The notes under the pieces are model-generated. The model searched no databases. It was not told where the DNA came from and saw nothing but the letters and a program-made list of their open reading frames with translations. Positions 35,882 through 45,118 of a DNA stretch of 50,746 nucleotides are shown here, in pieces (position 1 is the stretch's first letter; the number at the start of each line of letters is the position of its first letter). Source of the DNA: an uncultured Anaerolineae bacterium (GTDB lineage: Bacteria > Chloroflexota > Anaerolineae > J036 > Brachytrichaceae); the NCBI GenBank assembly GCA_937927775.1, contig CALBEF010000025.1, positions 1 to 50,746 on the forward strand. Reading direction: 5' to 3'. The position numbers and the translations under genes are program-made.

Positions 35882-38764
35882 CTATCGCCTCAGCATTGCA
35901 ATGTGCTCCTCCACTCTGCGCCGTTCCCATGCGCTCACGTCTGCGCGTTGCAGGTGCGACGTGAGATCGCGCGCCAGCTCCCCGGCGCTCTTCGAGGCCA
36001 GCTGCTCCTGAATGAAACCGTCGAGCCGGCTGAGCAGCTTGTCGTCTGCGCCCAGAAGCACGGCTGACTCAAGCCGCTCGGACGCAAGGCGCGCGATCTC
36101 GTTGCCGTTGTCGTCGCGGGCGATGTAGACGCTATCCGGCCCGCCGTCGCGGGCGATCAGCCCGAAGGCCATGCCGATGGCGAACACGCTGCCCGGGTCT
36201 GTTTGCGCGCAGCCCGGCCCGGCGGTGGACATGGCATTCAGGTCGGGCGTGAGGGCCATTTCATCGTCGAGGTGCAACGGCTCGACGCGCCGGCGCAGCG
36301 CGTCGAAGTAGTTGCGGCGGAAGTCGCTCAGGCGCAGCAGCCCGAAGAGCGGCATACCGCGCCGCGCGCTGGTCACGGTGATGGCAAAACGGTCGCCGGT
36401 TGACTCGAAGATCGCCGTCGGGTTGATGCGCTCGAAAAGCTCTCGCAGCTCGCTTTGATCCGCTGATTCCAGCCCGACGAATGTCTGCGCGCTGGACACC
36501 GGCGCCTGGCCGGCATGGTACACGTTGAACGCGCACAGCGGCGCGGCCCGGTCGTTCAACTCGCGCGCCGCGCGGTCGAGGTCCGGCTGCTCGCGCGCCA
36601 GCGCTTCGACGCGCAGTTCACGCATCGGCGCGAACACCGACGCGCCGTATTCGAGAATGGCCAGATCGACTTCCTCGTTGCGCCACTCCAGCCAGCGGTC
36701 GAGCGCGCCGGCCTTCTCCACCAGCGCGTAGGCGTGCGCCTCGCTGTCGTTCTGGCCGGCGTAACGCTGATACAGCGCCTCGACCGATGCCTCACTCAAC
36801 ACAGACCGTTGCAGGCTGAAGTCGATGTTGCCCGTCAGCGGCGTCTGTTCGGCGCGCCGGCGATATGCGCGCGCCAGTTGGTGCAGCATCCCGCTGAAGT
36901 GTTCAAGCTGTGACAGTTTCCGCTCGGCAACCGACGCCACGTCGGCATACAGCGTCCGCGCCGCCTGCGCCAGCATCAGGCTCAGTTCGGTTTCAAAGCG
37001 GGTTTGCAGGTAGGTGACGTATTGATCGCGGATGCGCTCGACGCCGAATGTGGCCTGCCACAGCGCGTACAACGCGCCGGCGAAAGCGACGATCCACGCG
37101 CCGGCGATCACGCCCAGCCGCAGCGCCGGCGAGCCGAATTGCAGCACCTGCCACAGCCAGCTTGAAGCCAGAACGAGCGGCGCCAGGAAGCCGGCAACGA
37201 TGCCGATCGCCGTGACCGGCGCGGAGGGAATGCCGGCGATGGCGTTCTTGAGCAGCGGCCCCTGGCGGGCCAGAAAGCTGATCTGTTGCTGATTGCGCGC
37301 CAGCAGCGCGGCCTCGCGGCGGGCCAGTGATTGCAGAAAGCGGCCGGCGTCGTCGCGCACACGCCCCACCAGTTGCGTGGCCAGCGACACGCCGCCGACC
37401 GGCCGGGCGCGCAGGATGGTGGTCACTTCCTGGTCGATGGCCTCTTCGACATCCTGCGCCACGCGCCGGGCGTTGGCCTCGATCTGCCTGCGCAGCGAGG
37501 GCAGCGTTTCCCTGTTGATGATGTTGATGGCGCTCTGCACCGACGCAGCGATCTGATCGCGCGGCAGGGTCTTCAGGCGGGCAATCAGGTCGCTTTGCAG
37601 CCGGATCGGTTTGCCGTCGCGGTCGTGGCGCAGCACATCACTCATCAGGTCGTCGGGGCGCAGGTGAGTGGCGGTCATCAGTGTGTTCAGCCGGTCCGAC
37701 ACGCTGGCGAACATCTCGGGCTTGAGCAGTTGCTCGGAGAGGACGGCTTCTCCCAGCCGGCAGGCGCTCCAGGTGGTCAGGTTGTCTATCGGCAGCGTGT
37801 AGGCGGCAAAGCCCAGGCTGTTGTAGGCGGCCAGTTGCCCCTGCGCCCACGGAATGGCCCCCTGTGAAACTGCAAAATCGTCAATGCGCGCCTTGAGCGG
37901 GGTGAGCAGGGTGCGCAGCAGCCACTCGCCAACCAGTCGGGCAGCCTCGTGTTCATCTTTCAGGGTCAACGTCTTTTCGTTGCGCGTGTCGATCAGATAG
38001 CAGCCGCGATTGAAAACCGGCGCGTCGGACTCGATGACGAGGAAGGGCGCTTCGGGCGGGCCGTATGCGCAGCGATAGGGCCGGCGACCGTTGATGCGAT
38101 CGCCCATGTGCGCGTTGATCTCTTTCAGCGTCGCGTAGGCGCGCGCCTCGGCGACGGGGTCGGATCGGGTGAGGGATGGCAGCAGCAGCAGGGCCGTGCT
38201 GGCGATTTGCAGGCCGGTGGTATGGAACAAGTGATGGAACACGTAGGCCACGTCGAGCAGCAGGGCGCTGCCGGCCAGGTCGCTGATGTCGCCGATCAGA
38301 ATGAGCGCGGCTTCGGTGCGGTCGGTAGACACGTCGAAGCCTTTCGCGGCCATGCTGTCGCGCGCGCTGACCGACCCCATCTCGTTCAAATGCGCGGCGA
38401 GGAAGGGGTAGAGCGCCTGAAGGTTGAGATGCCATGCGGCGCGGGCGGCGCTGCGCGTGCGCGTCCATGCCTCGCCGCGCGCGATGACATCCGGCTGCAA
38501 CCATGGCAGCGCGCGCTGCGCGTGGGCGGGGTTGAGGTTGAGCGGCAGGCTGACGCACTCCGTCGGCCCCAGCGCCGCTGCGCGCGGCGCCGTCGGCTCC
38601 AGGGCAGGCTCATCCGCCGACGAGACAGCCGGCACGTCGATCGCCAGCAGTTTGATGGCCGGCAGCTCGCCATAGGCGGCTTCGGCGCGCCGCTTGAAAT
38701 GCTCAAGCGCCTCCTCGCCCAACCGGCCCACGCCGACGATGTAAGTCTGCTGCAGTTTCACCAT
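35882..38764 (-). CDS. Degenerate tubulin-like protein with two membrane helices
   Basis: A 960-residue partner of the 38767 gene. The N-terminus YIVGVGRLGEEALEHFKRR (8-26) matches that protein's GIGGTGQKVL strand-loop, and ALILIGDISDLAGSALLLDVAYVFHHLF (153-180) aligns with its FIIASVCGGTGSGGFLDMAYL. The GGTGSG nucleotide loop has become ISDLAGSA, so GTP binding is probably lost. Two transmembrane helices (about 516-540 and 550-570) split it into two cytoplasmic parts. Helical segments flank them. The C-terminal half mirrors the paralogue (MPLFGLLRLSDFRRNY, FAIGMAFGLIA). It starts two bases after the other gene's stop, so the two are co-translated. A membrane-anchored pseudo-GTPase partner is my inference. 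Confidence 0.72.
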   Translation of the reverse strand: MVKLQQTYIVGVGRLGEEALEHFKRRAEAAYGELPAIKLLAIDVPAVSSADEPALEPTAPRAAALGPTECVSLPLNLNPAHAQRALPWLQPDVIARGEAWTRTRSAARAAWHLNLQALYPFLAAHLNEMGSVSARDSMAAKGFDVSTDRTEAALILIGDISDLAGSALLLDVAYVFHHLFHTTGLQIASTALLLLPSLTRSDPVAEARAYATLKEINAHMGDRINGRRPYRCAYGPPEAPFLVIESDAPVFNRGCYLIDTRNEKTLTLKDEHEAARLVGEWLLRTLLTPLKARIDDFAVSQGAIPWAQGQLAAYNSLGFAAYTLPIDNLTTWSACRLGEAVLSEQLLKPEMFASVSDRLNTLMTATHLRPDDLMSDVLRHDRDGKPIRLQSDLIARLKTLPRDQIAASVQSAINIINRETLPSLRRQIEANARRVAQDVEEAIDQEVTTILRARPVGGVSLATQLVGRVRDDAGRFLQSLARREAALLARNQQQISFLARQGPLLKNAIAGIPSAPVTAIGIVAGFLAPLVLASSWLWQVLQFGSPALRLGVIAGAWIVAFAGALYALWQATFGVERIRDQYVTYLQTRFETELSLMLAQAARTLYADVASVAERKLSQLEHFSGMLHQLARAYRRRAEQTPLTGNIDFSLQRSVLSEASVEALYQRYAGQNDSEAHAYALVEKAGALDRWLEWRNEEVDLAILEYGASVFAPMRELRVEALAREQPDLDRAARELNDRAAPLCAFNVYHAGQAPVSSAQTFVGLESADQSELRELFERINPTAIFESTGDRFAITVTSARRGMPLFGLLRLSDFRRNYFDALRRRVEPLHLDDEMALTPDLNAMSTAGPGCAQTDPGSVFAIGMAFGLIARDGGPDSVYIARDDNGNEIARLASERLESAVLLGADDKLLSRLDGFIQEQLASKSAGELARDLTSHLQRADVSAWERRRVEEHIAMLRR

Positions 38765-38766
38765 TG

Positions 38767-41574
38767 CTAAGCCCGCAGCACGTCCTTGATATACGCCTTG
38801 ACCGTTGCGCGCAGTTCCATGAGCAGGTCGTAGTTGGCGCTGCCGGCCCGGCCCACCGAGGCGTCTTTGGACATGGCCTTGCGGTCGATGTTGGCCCGCG
38901 TCGCGCCGCCGCGCAGCTCCATCACGTAGGGCTCGCTGACGAAGCTGTCCAGCACCTGATGCGCCGGCTCGATGCCGGACACGCTGATCTCCTGTTCGAC
39001 CTGCGCGCCGACCTGATCCACCAGCTCCTCGTTGTTGCGGAACATGTGCAGCGACTCGCCCATGCCGCGATCGAGTTGCAACGGCTGGTCGCCGGCGTCG
39101 GTGGGGACGATGTAATAGTACACGCCGGACTTGAAGATGAAGCCATACGCGATGCCCAGCGCGAACACCTGCTTAGCGCGCTGGCCGCCCGGCCTCACTT
39201 CCGGGAACACGTACAGCGGCTTCAGCCCCGACCGCATCACCAGGTCGTGCTTTTCCTTGAATGCCGGATATTGCGTGAGGGCGAACAGCGGCACGCCGTG
39301 CTTGGTCTGCAACACCGTGATGGTGTACGGGTCGAAGGTCGACGTGAGGATCTGCGAAGTCTCGATGGCGTCCTTGTAGATCGAGTTTTCGTTGTCGTTC
39401 ACGCCCACGGCCACGATCTTTTCGCTCTGCCAGTCCTGTCCCATGCGGCCTTCGACCTGGTATGACCAGAACGGCGCTGAGCGGTTGACCAGCGATTGCA
39501 GCCGGGCGCGCGGATCGACTTCGTCGCGCTTCTGGATGATGATATCCTCGATCGTGATGTCGCGCAGGTCCTGGAACACGCTCCGGGCGTAATTCAGAAT
39601 GTGATCGGCGATTTGCTCCTGCTCCCAGTTCAGCCACTCGTGCAAGGGGCCCTGGCTGTTGAGCAGGCCGGCCACCGGCGAGTCGCCCAGCCGCGCCAGA
39701 TGCTCCAGGTAGTACCGGCCGATGTCGGCGTCGGTGGTGATGTCGTCGGCCAGCACGAAGTCGGTGCGCGACTTGCTGCCGGTGTGGTCGCGCGCGATCT
39801 GCGTCTGCCACTGCGTCTGCACGAACTGCATCCGGCTGGCCGTGTTTTGCAGGCCGGTGCGCATGCTCTGAATGGTCACGCTGAAGTTGGCCAGCAGCGC
39901 CAGCGCCGCCTCGCGCTTGCGGCTCTCTGAGCGCGCCGTCAGGTAATTCTGGAAGGTCTGCACGTGCTGATCGCGCGCCTCGCGGATGCGGTTGGTGCGC
40001 CCCACCGGGAACGACTTGAAGCTGGACACGAAAGCCTCCTGTGTTCCCTTGAGCTGGTTCTGCAGGCGTTCCCGGCGCTGATCCATGTCGGCGCGCGCCT
40101 TGTCGAGGTCGCGGCGCGCCTGGGCCAGGCGTTCGTCAAGCCGGTCGAGGAACGCAATGGCGGCGTTCAACCCGTTGGCCGGATCGTCCACCAGCCGGTT
40201 CACCTCGCTCTCGATCGCCGCTGTGAGCTTCTCGGCGATCGCTTTGCGGTTCTTGTCGATTTGCTGACTGAAGTCGTTGTCCAGCGCCGTCTCGGCCTTG
40301 TTCAGATAGCTCACCGTCGCGCCGTACATCTCGCCTTCCCTGAACGTGTTGAGCGCGTTCGGGTTGAGCGTGATGCGCATGACATTGCCTTTTGGATCGC
40401 GGGCCAGTTGCTGCAGCAGGCTCTCGCCGTCGATCTGCTGGGATTGCAGGAAGCTCTGCGCGGCGGCGTCGATTTTCTCCGCCGGCGGCGCGGGGCGCAG
40501 CAAATGTTGTTCGATCAAATCGCGCCCCAGCCGTTGCGCGCACAAGTCGATGATGCGGTTGACCGGAAAAACCAGCGAGGCCGTGCCCAGGCTGCTGTAG
40601 GCGGTGCTTTTGTACGTGTTCTCTTCCTTGTAGAACACCCGCGACGACAGCACGCGCACGTTGTCGAACACGCTGTTGGTCGCCGCGCCGATCTGCGAGC
40701 TGATTTGCAGATAGACGGCCTCGGCGATCATCGGCGCGATGTCTTCCAGGCCGATCAGACCGCCGCCGCGCTCATTGCGCGCGTCCACCAGGTAGCAGAT
40801 GTTGAACGGGCGCTGGCCGGAAAAGTCCACCAGTCCGACCGCCGCGTTGCCGTAGTCCACCCGCCACTCGCCGGTCTCCATGAAGTAATCGAGTTCGCGC
40901 AGGGCGGCAAAGGCGTTCGACTGAATGCCGATCGGGTCTACGTTGGGGAAGACCGAGGGCAGCGCCAGGATGGCGTTGATATTGCAGAAGGAGCCCGGCA
41001 GGTTGGCGTTCTCGATTTCCTTGCGCGTGAGATACGCCATGTCGAGAAAGCCGCCCGAGCCAGTGCCGCCGCACACCGAGGCGATGATGAAGACGTTGAC
41101 GCCGTATTGCTGGCTGCGCAGACGCATGTCGGTCAGCCGGGCGACGGCGGCCTTGATTTTGCTGGCGACTGTGCCGACATGCCAGAACAGCGACAGCCGG
41201 CCCAGCGGGCGCACCTGCTTGGCGCCCATCGTGATGGCCTGCACCGGGATGCGTTCCTTGTCCTCGGTGATCCATGCGGCAATGGCCGGGTTGATGTCCA
41301 GGTGGCGCAGGATGTTGGCCGTCTGGATGCCGCCGATGTTGACCAGCTCGGTGCCGGGCGTCAGGCTGATCGGCTGGCCGTTCAGGTTCACCTGCTCCAG
41401 CGACTGGTCGGTGTCGAAGCACAGAAACTCAACTGCCGCCGGCTTTGCGCCGTAGTTGCGCATGAAGCGCGTCTTGACCTGCACCAGCACTTTCTGCCCT
41501 GTGCCACCGATCCCGATCAACAGGGTCGGTCGCAAGTTCGCCTTCTGTTGGATTTCCTGCGGAGTCAGTGCCAT
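38767..41574 (-). CDS. Tubulin/FtsZ-superfamily GTPase (Tubulin_2-like), large multidomain form
   Basis: A 935-residue protein. The tubulin-type GTPase domain is at the N-terminus: LLIGIGGTGQKVL (18-30, T1 loop), FDTDQSL and the signature CGGTGSGGFLDMA (168-180, T4 loop). Beyond about 450 comes a predicted coiled coil (ARRDLDKARADMDQRRERLQ), then a region shared only with its neighbour, with VPLFALTQYPAFKEKHDLV and FALGIAYGFIF. No membrane segment is seen. Such proteins are predicted to polymerise and to work with VWA proteins in membrane remodelling. The ATG at 41586 touches GGAGG, so the ATG at 41574, overlapping the VWA stop by one base (TAATG), is the better start. Confidence 0.85.
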   Translation of the reverse strand: MALTPQEIQQKANLRPTLLIGIGGTGQKVLVQVKTRFMRNYGAKPAAVEFLCFDTDQSLEQVNLNGQPISLTPGTELVNIGGIQTANILRHLDINPAIAAWITEDKERIPVQAITMGAKQVRPLGRLSLFWHVGTVASKIKAAVARLTDMRLRSQQYGVNVFIIASVCGGTGSGGFLDMAYLTRKEIENANLPGSFCNINAILALPSVFPNVDPIGIQSNAFAALRELDYFMETGEWRVDYGNAAVGLVDFSGQRPFNICYLVDARNERGGGLIGLEDIAPMIAEAVYLQISSQIGAATNSVFDNVRVLSSRVFYKEENTYKSTAYSSLGTASLVFPVNRIIDLCAQRLGRDLIEQHLLRPAPPAEKIDAAAQSFLQSQQIDGESLLQQLARDPKGNVMRITLNPNALNTFREGEMYGATVSYLNKAETALDNDFSQQIDKNRKAIAEKLTAAIESEVNRLVDDPANGLNAAIAFLDRLDERLAQARRDLDKARADMDQRRERLQNQLKGTQEAFVSSFKSFPVGRTNRIREARDQHVQTFQNYLTARSESRKREAALALLANFSVTIQSMRTGLQNTASRMQFVQTQWQTQIARDHTGSKSRTDFVLADDITTDADIGRYYLEHLARLGDSPVAGLLNSQGPLHEWLNWEQEQIADHILNYARSVFQDLRDITIEDIIIQKRDEVDPRARLQSLVNRSAPFWSYQVEGRMGQDWQSEKIVAVGVNDNENSIYKDAIETSQILTSTFDPYTITVLQTKHGVPLFALTQYPAFKEKHDLVMRSGLKPLYVFPEVRPGGQRAKQVFALGIAYGFIFKSGVYYYIVPTDAGDQPLQLDRGMGESLHMFRNNEELVDQVGAQVEQEISVSGIEPAHQVLDSFVSEPYVMELRGGATRANIDRKAMSKDASVGRAGSANYDLLMELRATVKAYIKDVLRA

Positions 41575-43865
41575 TAGAACTTCCATCCTCCTGCGCTGTC
41601 GTCGGCGGTCAAATTGCTCAAGTCATCAAATTGATCCGGCCCGAAATAGGTGAACGTCTGGTCGCCCACCTTCACCACATCGCCGTTCTCCAGCGTTTGC
41701 GAAGGGACTTCCATGCCGTTGACCAGCACCGGGTTGGCCGGGTCGAGGCTGCGTATGACAACGCGCGGCCGTTTGGGGCTGCCCATCGGCCTCAACTCGG
41801 CGTGGCGCGGCAGAACGCCCATGCCCTGAATCGAAATGCGGCTCTTCGGGTCGGCGCCAATGGTCACCGGTCGCTTGCCGCGCAGGGCGTAGGGCACGCC
41901 GGCCACTTCCACCGATCCCACCAGATCGGGCTTGCTGCGCTGCCACAGGATCAGCAGCGCCACCACCCCGGCCAGCAGCAGCACGCCCAGGATGCCGGCG
42001 ATCAGCAGCGGGCTGGGCGGTTCAGGCGGCGCGGGCGGGGGCGGAACTGGCGTGGGGGTGATCGGCACGAACACGCCGCTCACCGACACCGGCGCTTCGC
42101 TCGCATCCTTGAACGTTTCGCCGCTGGCAGCGCGATAGTCCAGCTCCACGCGCAGCACGTAGTTGCCGTCGGCCCCGACTACGACCGTTCCACTGAAGAC
42201 GCCGCCAGAGGCTGGGCGCAGGAACTGCGTGTCGATCGTTTGCCCGCTATCCTGTCGCAGCCGGACGACTACTTCAAACTGGTCGTCCGGGCTGGGTTGG
42301 GTGAGCGGTTGCGCGCCGAGCATGACCTGCGCCTGCACCGGCAGCGGCAGGTTGTTGGGATAGTCATAGCCGGCCTGCGGCGTCACGATTTGCAGCCACG
42401 GCACTGGCGCGACCTGGATGGACTGCTGATCGCTAAGATCGAATACGCTGCCATCGGGATTGGCGACCGAACCGGCGAAGCGCAGGGTGTACACGCCGGC
42501 CTGCGCCGTGTTGTCCAGCCGGGCCACATAGGACTGCCCGCTGGGTGTCAGAGGCGCCGATGTGGTTGCGCCATCGGGCAGCGTGATCTCCACCGTTAAT
42601 TGCTGCGCCGTTCTGGCGATTTGATCCACGTCCAGCACGCGCACGCTGATGTCCATCGGCTTGCCCTGCGGGTGGGTCGATGCCGGGCGCTGCCGTTCGA
42701 TGATGAACTTGTTCTTGGAGAAGGGAACCGTGACCAGAATCACTTTGCCGCGCCCCGACAGGCGCACCGTCCACGTGCCGGGCGGCGGGCGGGAGATGCT
42801 GTAGCTTTCGGTCAATGCCGAACTGGAGTATTGCACGCCAGGATCGCTGACTTCCACGACCGTGCCGTCGGGCCGGATGACGGTCATCTCAATGCCCGGC
42901 TCGTACTTGATGGTGGTGAAGCCAACTTGCAGCAGATCGGGCGCGACTTCAAAGGTCAGTTCGATTGGCGCGTCTACCGGCGGCGGCGGGGCCTGGATCG
43001 GCAGGCCGAACAACCGTTGCAGGATGCCGACAAACGCCTCGAGCAGTTCGCGCTCGGCCTGCACCGGCTCGTAGTAATCGCCGCCGGTGGTAGCCGCAAT
43101 TTCCTGCCACACATTTTTGTAAACCGTGTTCGAGGGGTCCTGCTTGAAGGCGTCGGACGTGAGCGCGATGGTGAAGACGGGCAACTGCGCTTCCGCAAAA
43201 TCGCGTTGCACCACCTCGCGCAGATCGCGCTCGCACTGCCGGCGCTCAGCCAGGCTGGTGACGGGCTTCGGTTCGCACACACCGTCGGACAGGAAGATCA
43301 CGGCGCGTTTCACATCGTCGCCGGCGCGCGCTTTGTCCAGTTCGCTGCGCGCCAGCCGCATCGCCTCCACAATATCCGTCGCGCCGAGGTAAGCGTGATT
43401 GTCATTCAACGCTTTCTGATACGCGGCCTGAGATTCCCGGCTGTGAATCTCCTGCAGGGGGAAGATCACTTTGGCGTCGGTGCCGAACATGATGATAGAC
43501 AACTGGTGTTGCGCGCCGGATTGGTCGGTAGCCAGCCATTGCGCCAGCAGATTGGCGGCCACGATGCGCCAGCCGGGATTCTTGACCGTGCCATCGGGGT
43601 TGAAAATCTGCGGGTCGTTGCGCTCCCACATCGAGCCGGACTCGTCGATAACCAGCACGATGTCGAGATTGGTGACGCCGGGCACTGCTGTTTGCGCCGC
43701 AGTTCGCGCTGCAGTTCGCGCCGCAGCCGGCGCGATTTCACTCAGGCCGGCGCCCCCGGACGCAGCCATCAGCCACAGAGCGAGGATCAGGCGTACCCAG
43801 CGCGCGGGAATCCCCCATCGAAACCGGGATGGGCCATCAATCGGGGACAGGCTCTTGTTATGCAT
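41574..43865 (-). CDS. VWA domain membrane protein with C-terminal cytoplasmic FHA domain
   Basis: A 763-residue protein. An N-terminal signal anchor (WVRLILALWLMAASGG, about 23-38) precedes a VWA domain with an intact metal site: DESGSM (D74, S76, S78), GATD and FLSDGV. Several Ig-like beta-domains (about 300-590) follow. A proline-rich stretch leads to one transmembrane helix (LLIAGILGVLLLAGVVALLI, about 612-632), and a cytoplasmic FHA domain (VTIGADPKSRISIQGMGVLPRHAEL ... VLVNGMEV) ends the chain. The outer part could bind a ligand or substrate and the FHA domain a phospho-threonine partner. Its stop overlaps the tubulin-like start. No ribosome-binding site is clear; TACAAT lies at 43889-43894 on this strand. 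Confidence 0.85.
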   Translation of the reverse strand: MHNKSLSPIDGPSRFRWGIPARWVRLILALWLMAASGGAGLSEIAPAAARTAARTAAQTAVPGVTNLDIVLVIDESGSMWERNDPQIFNPDGTVKNPGWRIVAANLLAQWLATDQSGAQHQLSIIMFGTDAKVIFPLQEIHSRESQAAYQKALNDNHAYLGATDIVEAMRLARSELDKARAGDDVKRAVIFLSDGVCEPKPVTSLAERRQCERDLREVVQRDFAEAQLPVFTIALTSDAFKQDPSNTVYKNVWQEIAATTGGDYYEPVQAERELLEAFVGILQRLFGLPIQAPPPPVDAPIELTFEVAPDLLQVGFTTIKYEPGIEMTVIRPDGTVVEVSDPGVQYSSSALTESYSISRPPPGTWTVRLSGRGKVILVTVPFSKNKFIIERQRPASTHPQGKPMDISVRVLDVDQIARTAQQLTVEITLPDGATTSAPLTPSGQSYVARLDNTAQAGVYTLRFAGSVANPDGSVFDLSDQQSIQVAPVPWLQIVTPQAGYDYPNNLPLPVQAQVMLGAQPLTQPSPDDQFEVVVRLRQDSGQTIDTQFLRPASGGVFSGTVVVGADGNYVLRVELDYRAASGETFKDASEAPVSVSGVFVPITPTPVPPPPAPPEPPSPLLIAGILGVLLLAGVVALLILWQRSKPDLVGSVEVAGVPYALRGKRPVTIGADPKSRISIQGMGVLPRHAELRPMGSPKRPRVVIRSLDPANPVLVNGMEVPSQTLENGDVVKVGDQTFTYFGPDQFDDLSNLTADDSAGGWKF

Positions 43866-43935
43866 GGTTTTTTCGGGATTGCGCTGCTATTGTAATCGGT
43901 CGAGTGCCAGGTTGAGGGTGCCGCGTTGAGGGTGC

Positions 43936-44056
43936 CGGGTTCCGTGTTTCGTGTTCCGTATTTCGTATTCCGTATTCCGTGCTCTGCACTCTGCACTCTT
44001 CACTCTGTGCTCTGTATTCTGTATTCTGTATTCTGTATTCTGACTCCTGACTCCTG
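43936..44056. repeat. Heptamer array filling the FHA-VWA spacer
   Basis: About eighteen 7-bp units: GTTCCGT, GTTTCGT, ATTTCGT, ATTCCGT (two), GCTCTGC, ACTCTGC, ACTCTGT, GCTCTGT, ATTCTGT (three), ATTCTGA, CTCCTGA (two), CTACTG. On the coding strand the array begins at the TAG stop of the upstream FHA gene. It shares units with the arrays at 25106 and 28573. Confidence 0.93.
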
Positions 44057-44057
44057 A

Positions 44058-44954
44058 CTACTGCCCCCTGACCACTTTGAACGCCGACTGGCCGATCTCC
44101 ACGATATCGCCGGGCTGCGCCGGCGTCGGCTGGGCGGTGAGCCGCTTCTGGTTCACGCGCGTGCCGTTGCTGCTGTTCAAGTCTTTCACCATCAGGGCGC
44201 CGTTGTCCACGTACATCAGCGCGTGCGCGTCGGAGATGCGATGATCGATATCGCCGGTGATCACCACCGGCATCTCGCGCCGGGTCACGACGACGAAGGT
44301 CGCCGGCATGGCGTAAGACTTCTCCGGCAACGCGCTGCCGCGCTGCGTCGAGGCAGCTTTCAGCACGTTGCCCTCGACTTTCAGCCTGAGCGCCCCGGCC
44401 TCGAGTGACTGGCCGGCCGGCAGGTCAACGAACCTGTTGCCCAGCCGGCTGCCGCCCAGCTTGACGCCGTTGCGGCTGTTCAGGTCCTTCACCCGCATGG
44501 GTTGCCCCGACAAATCGATCGCCAGATGCGGCGCGGACAGGGTTGTGTCCGGGATGGCAATCCAGCACACCGGCCCCCGGCTGATCAGGCACTCATCGCC
44601 CACGCTGAATGCAGTGCCAGAAAGCGCCCCGCTGACGCAGACCAGTTGAAACGGTTTGACATCGCCGGTCTGCGCATCGGCGTCTGGCGCCGCGTCTGGC
44701 GCCGCGTCTGGCGCCGCGCCCGGAATCGAGTTGACGGAGGTTTTCTCGGCGGCGGCCTCGCGTTGCGCGGGCGCATCGGCCGGCGGGGGGGATGATGGGG
44801 CAGTGGCCGACGCTGGCTGCGCCTGCGCGGCAGCGATCTCGGCGCTCGGCCGGTCTGCCCCGGCCTGCTGGCGTGTGGCGCGCCAGGTCAGCCATCCGGC
44901 GACGCCGGCTGAGACGACCAGCATGACGGCAAACAGGATCAGCAGTGTTGGCAT
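44058..44954 (-). CDS. Membrane-anchored protein with two FHA domains
   Basis: A 298-residue protein. One N-terminal transmembrane helix (LLILFAVMLVVSAGVAGWLTW) is followed by an Ala/Pro-rich linker with a 12-bp tandem repeat encoding PDAA units (near 44683-44718). FHA 1 (CLISRGPVCWIAIPDTTLSAPHLAI ... VKDLNSRNGVKLGG) and FHA 2 (VITGDIDHRISDAHALMYV ... VKDLNSSNGTRVNQKRL) follow. Both have the S/T-x-x-H and N-G-T/V core residues for phospho-threonine binding. The ATG at 44954 with GAGGTG five bases upstream is chosen; the frame is open to a TTG at 45122, but that would add a 15-bp repeat-coded leader. It may act as a two-site scaffold. Confidence 0.85.
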   Translation of the reverse strand: MPTLLILFAVMLVVSAGVAGWLTWRATRQQAGADRPSAEIAAAQAQPASATAPSSPPPADAPAQREAAAEKTSVNSIPGAAPDAAPDAAPDADAQTGDVKPFQLVCVSGALSGTAFSVGDECLISRGPVCWIAIPDTTLSAPHLAIDLSGQPMRVKDLNSRNGVKLGGSRLGNRFVDLPAGQSLEAGALRLKVEGNVLKAASTQRGSALPEKSYAMPATFVVVTRREMPVVITGDIDHRISDAHALMYVDNGALMVKDLNSSNGTRVNQKRLTAQPTPAQPGDIVEIGQSAFKVVRGQ

Positions 44955-44991
44955 TGCACCTCGCCTGGCGCCGGCTTGAAAACGGTCGGAG

Positions 44992-45042
44992 TCCGCGCGG
45001 ACGAATTCCGCGCGGACGAATTCCGCGCGGACGAATTCCGCG
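44992..45042. repeat. 15-bp tandem repeat with internal palindromes upstream of the double-FHA gene
   Basis: TCCGCGCGGACGAAT is repeated about 3.4 times. Each junction forms a GCGCGGA-CGAAT-TCCGCGC hairpin. Related single copies (GGACGAAGTCCGCG type) lie at 46022-46038 and 48572-48588. It sits in the 164-base leader of the double-FHA gene. Confidence 0.85.
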
Positions 45043-45118
45043 AAGCCGGCGCTCCCTCGCTGCGCGCATGATAGCGCAAGCCGGCGATGCTCTGCGCGGG
45101 ATTGATCGATGACATCGA

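Noticed and set aside
41568..41653. ATG at 41586 as start of the tubulin-like GTPase
   Set aside because: GGAGG directly touches this ATG, leaving no spacing; the ATG at 41574 has workable spacing and overlaps the VWA stop as TAATG.
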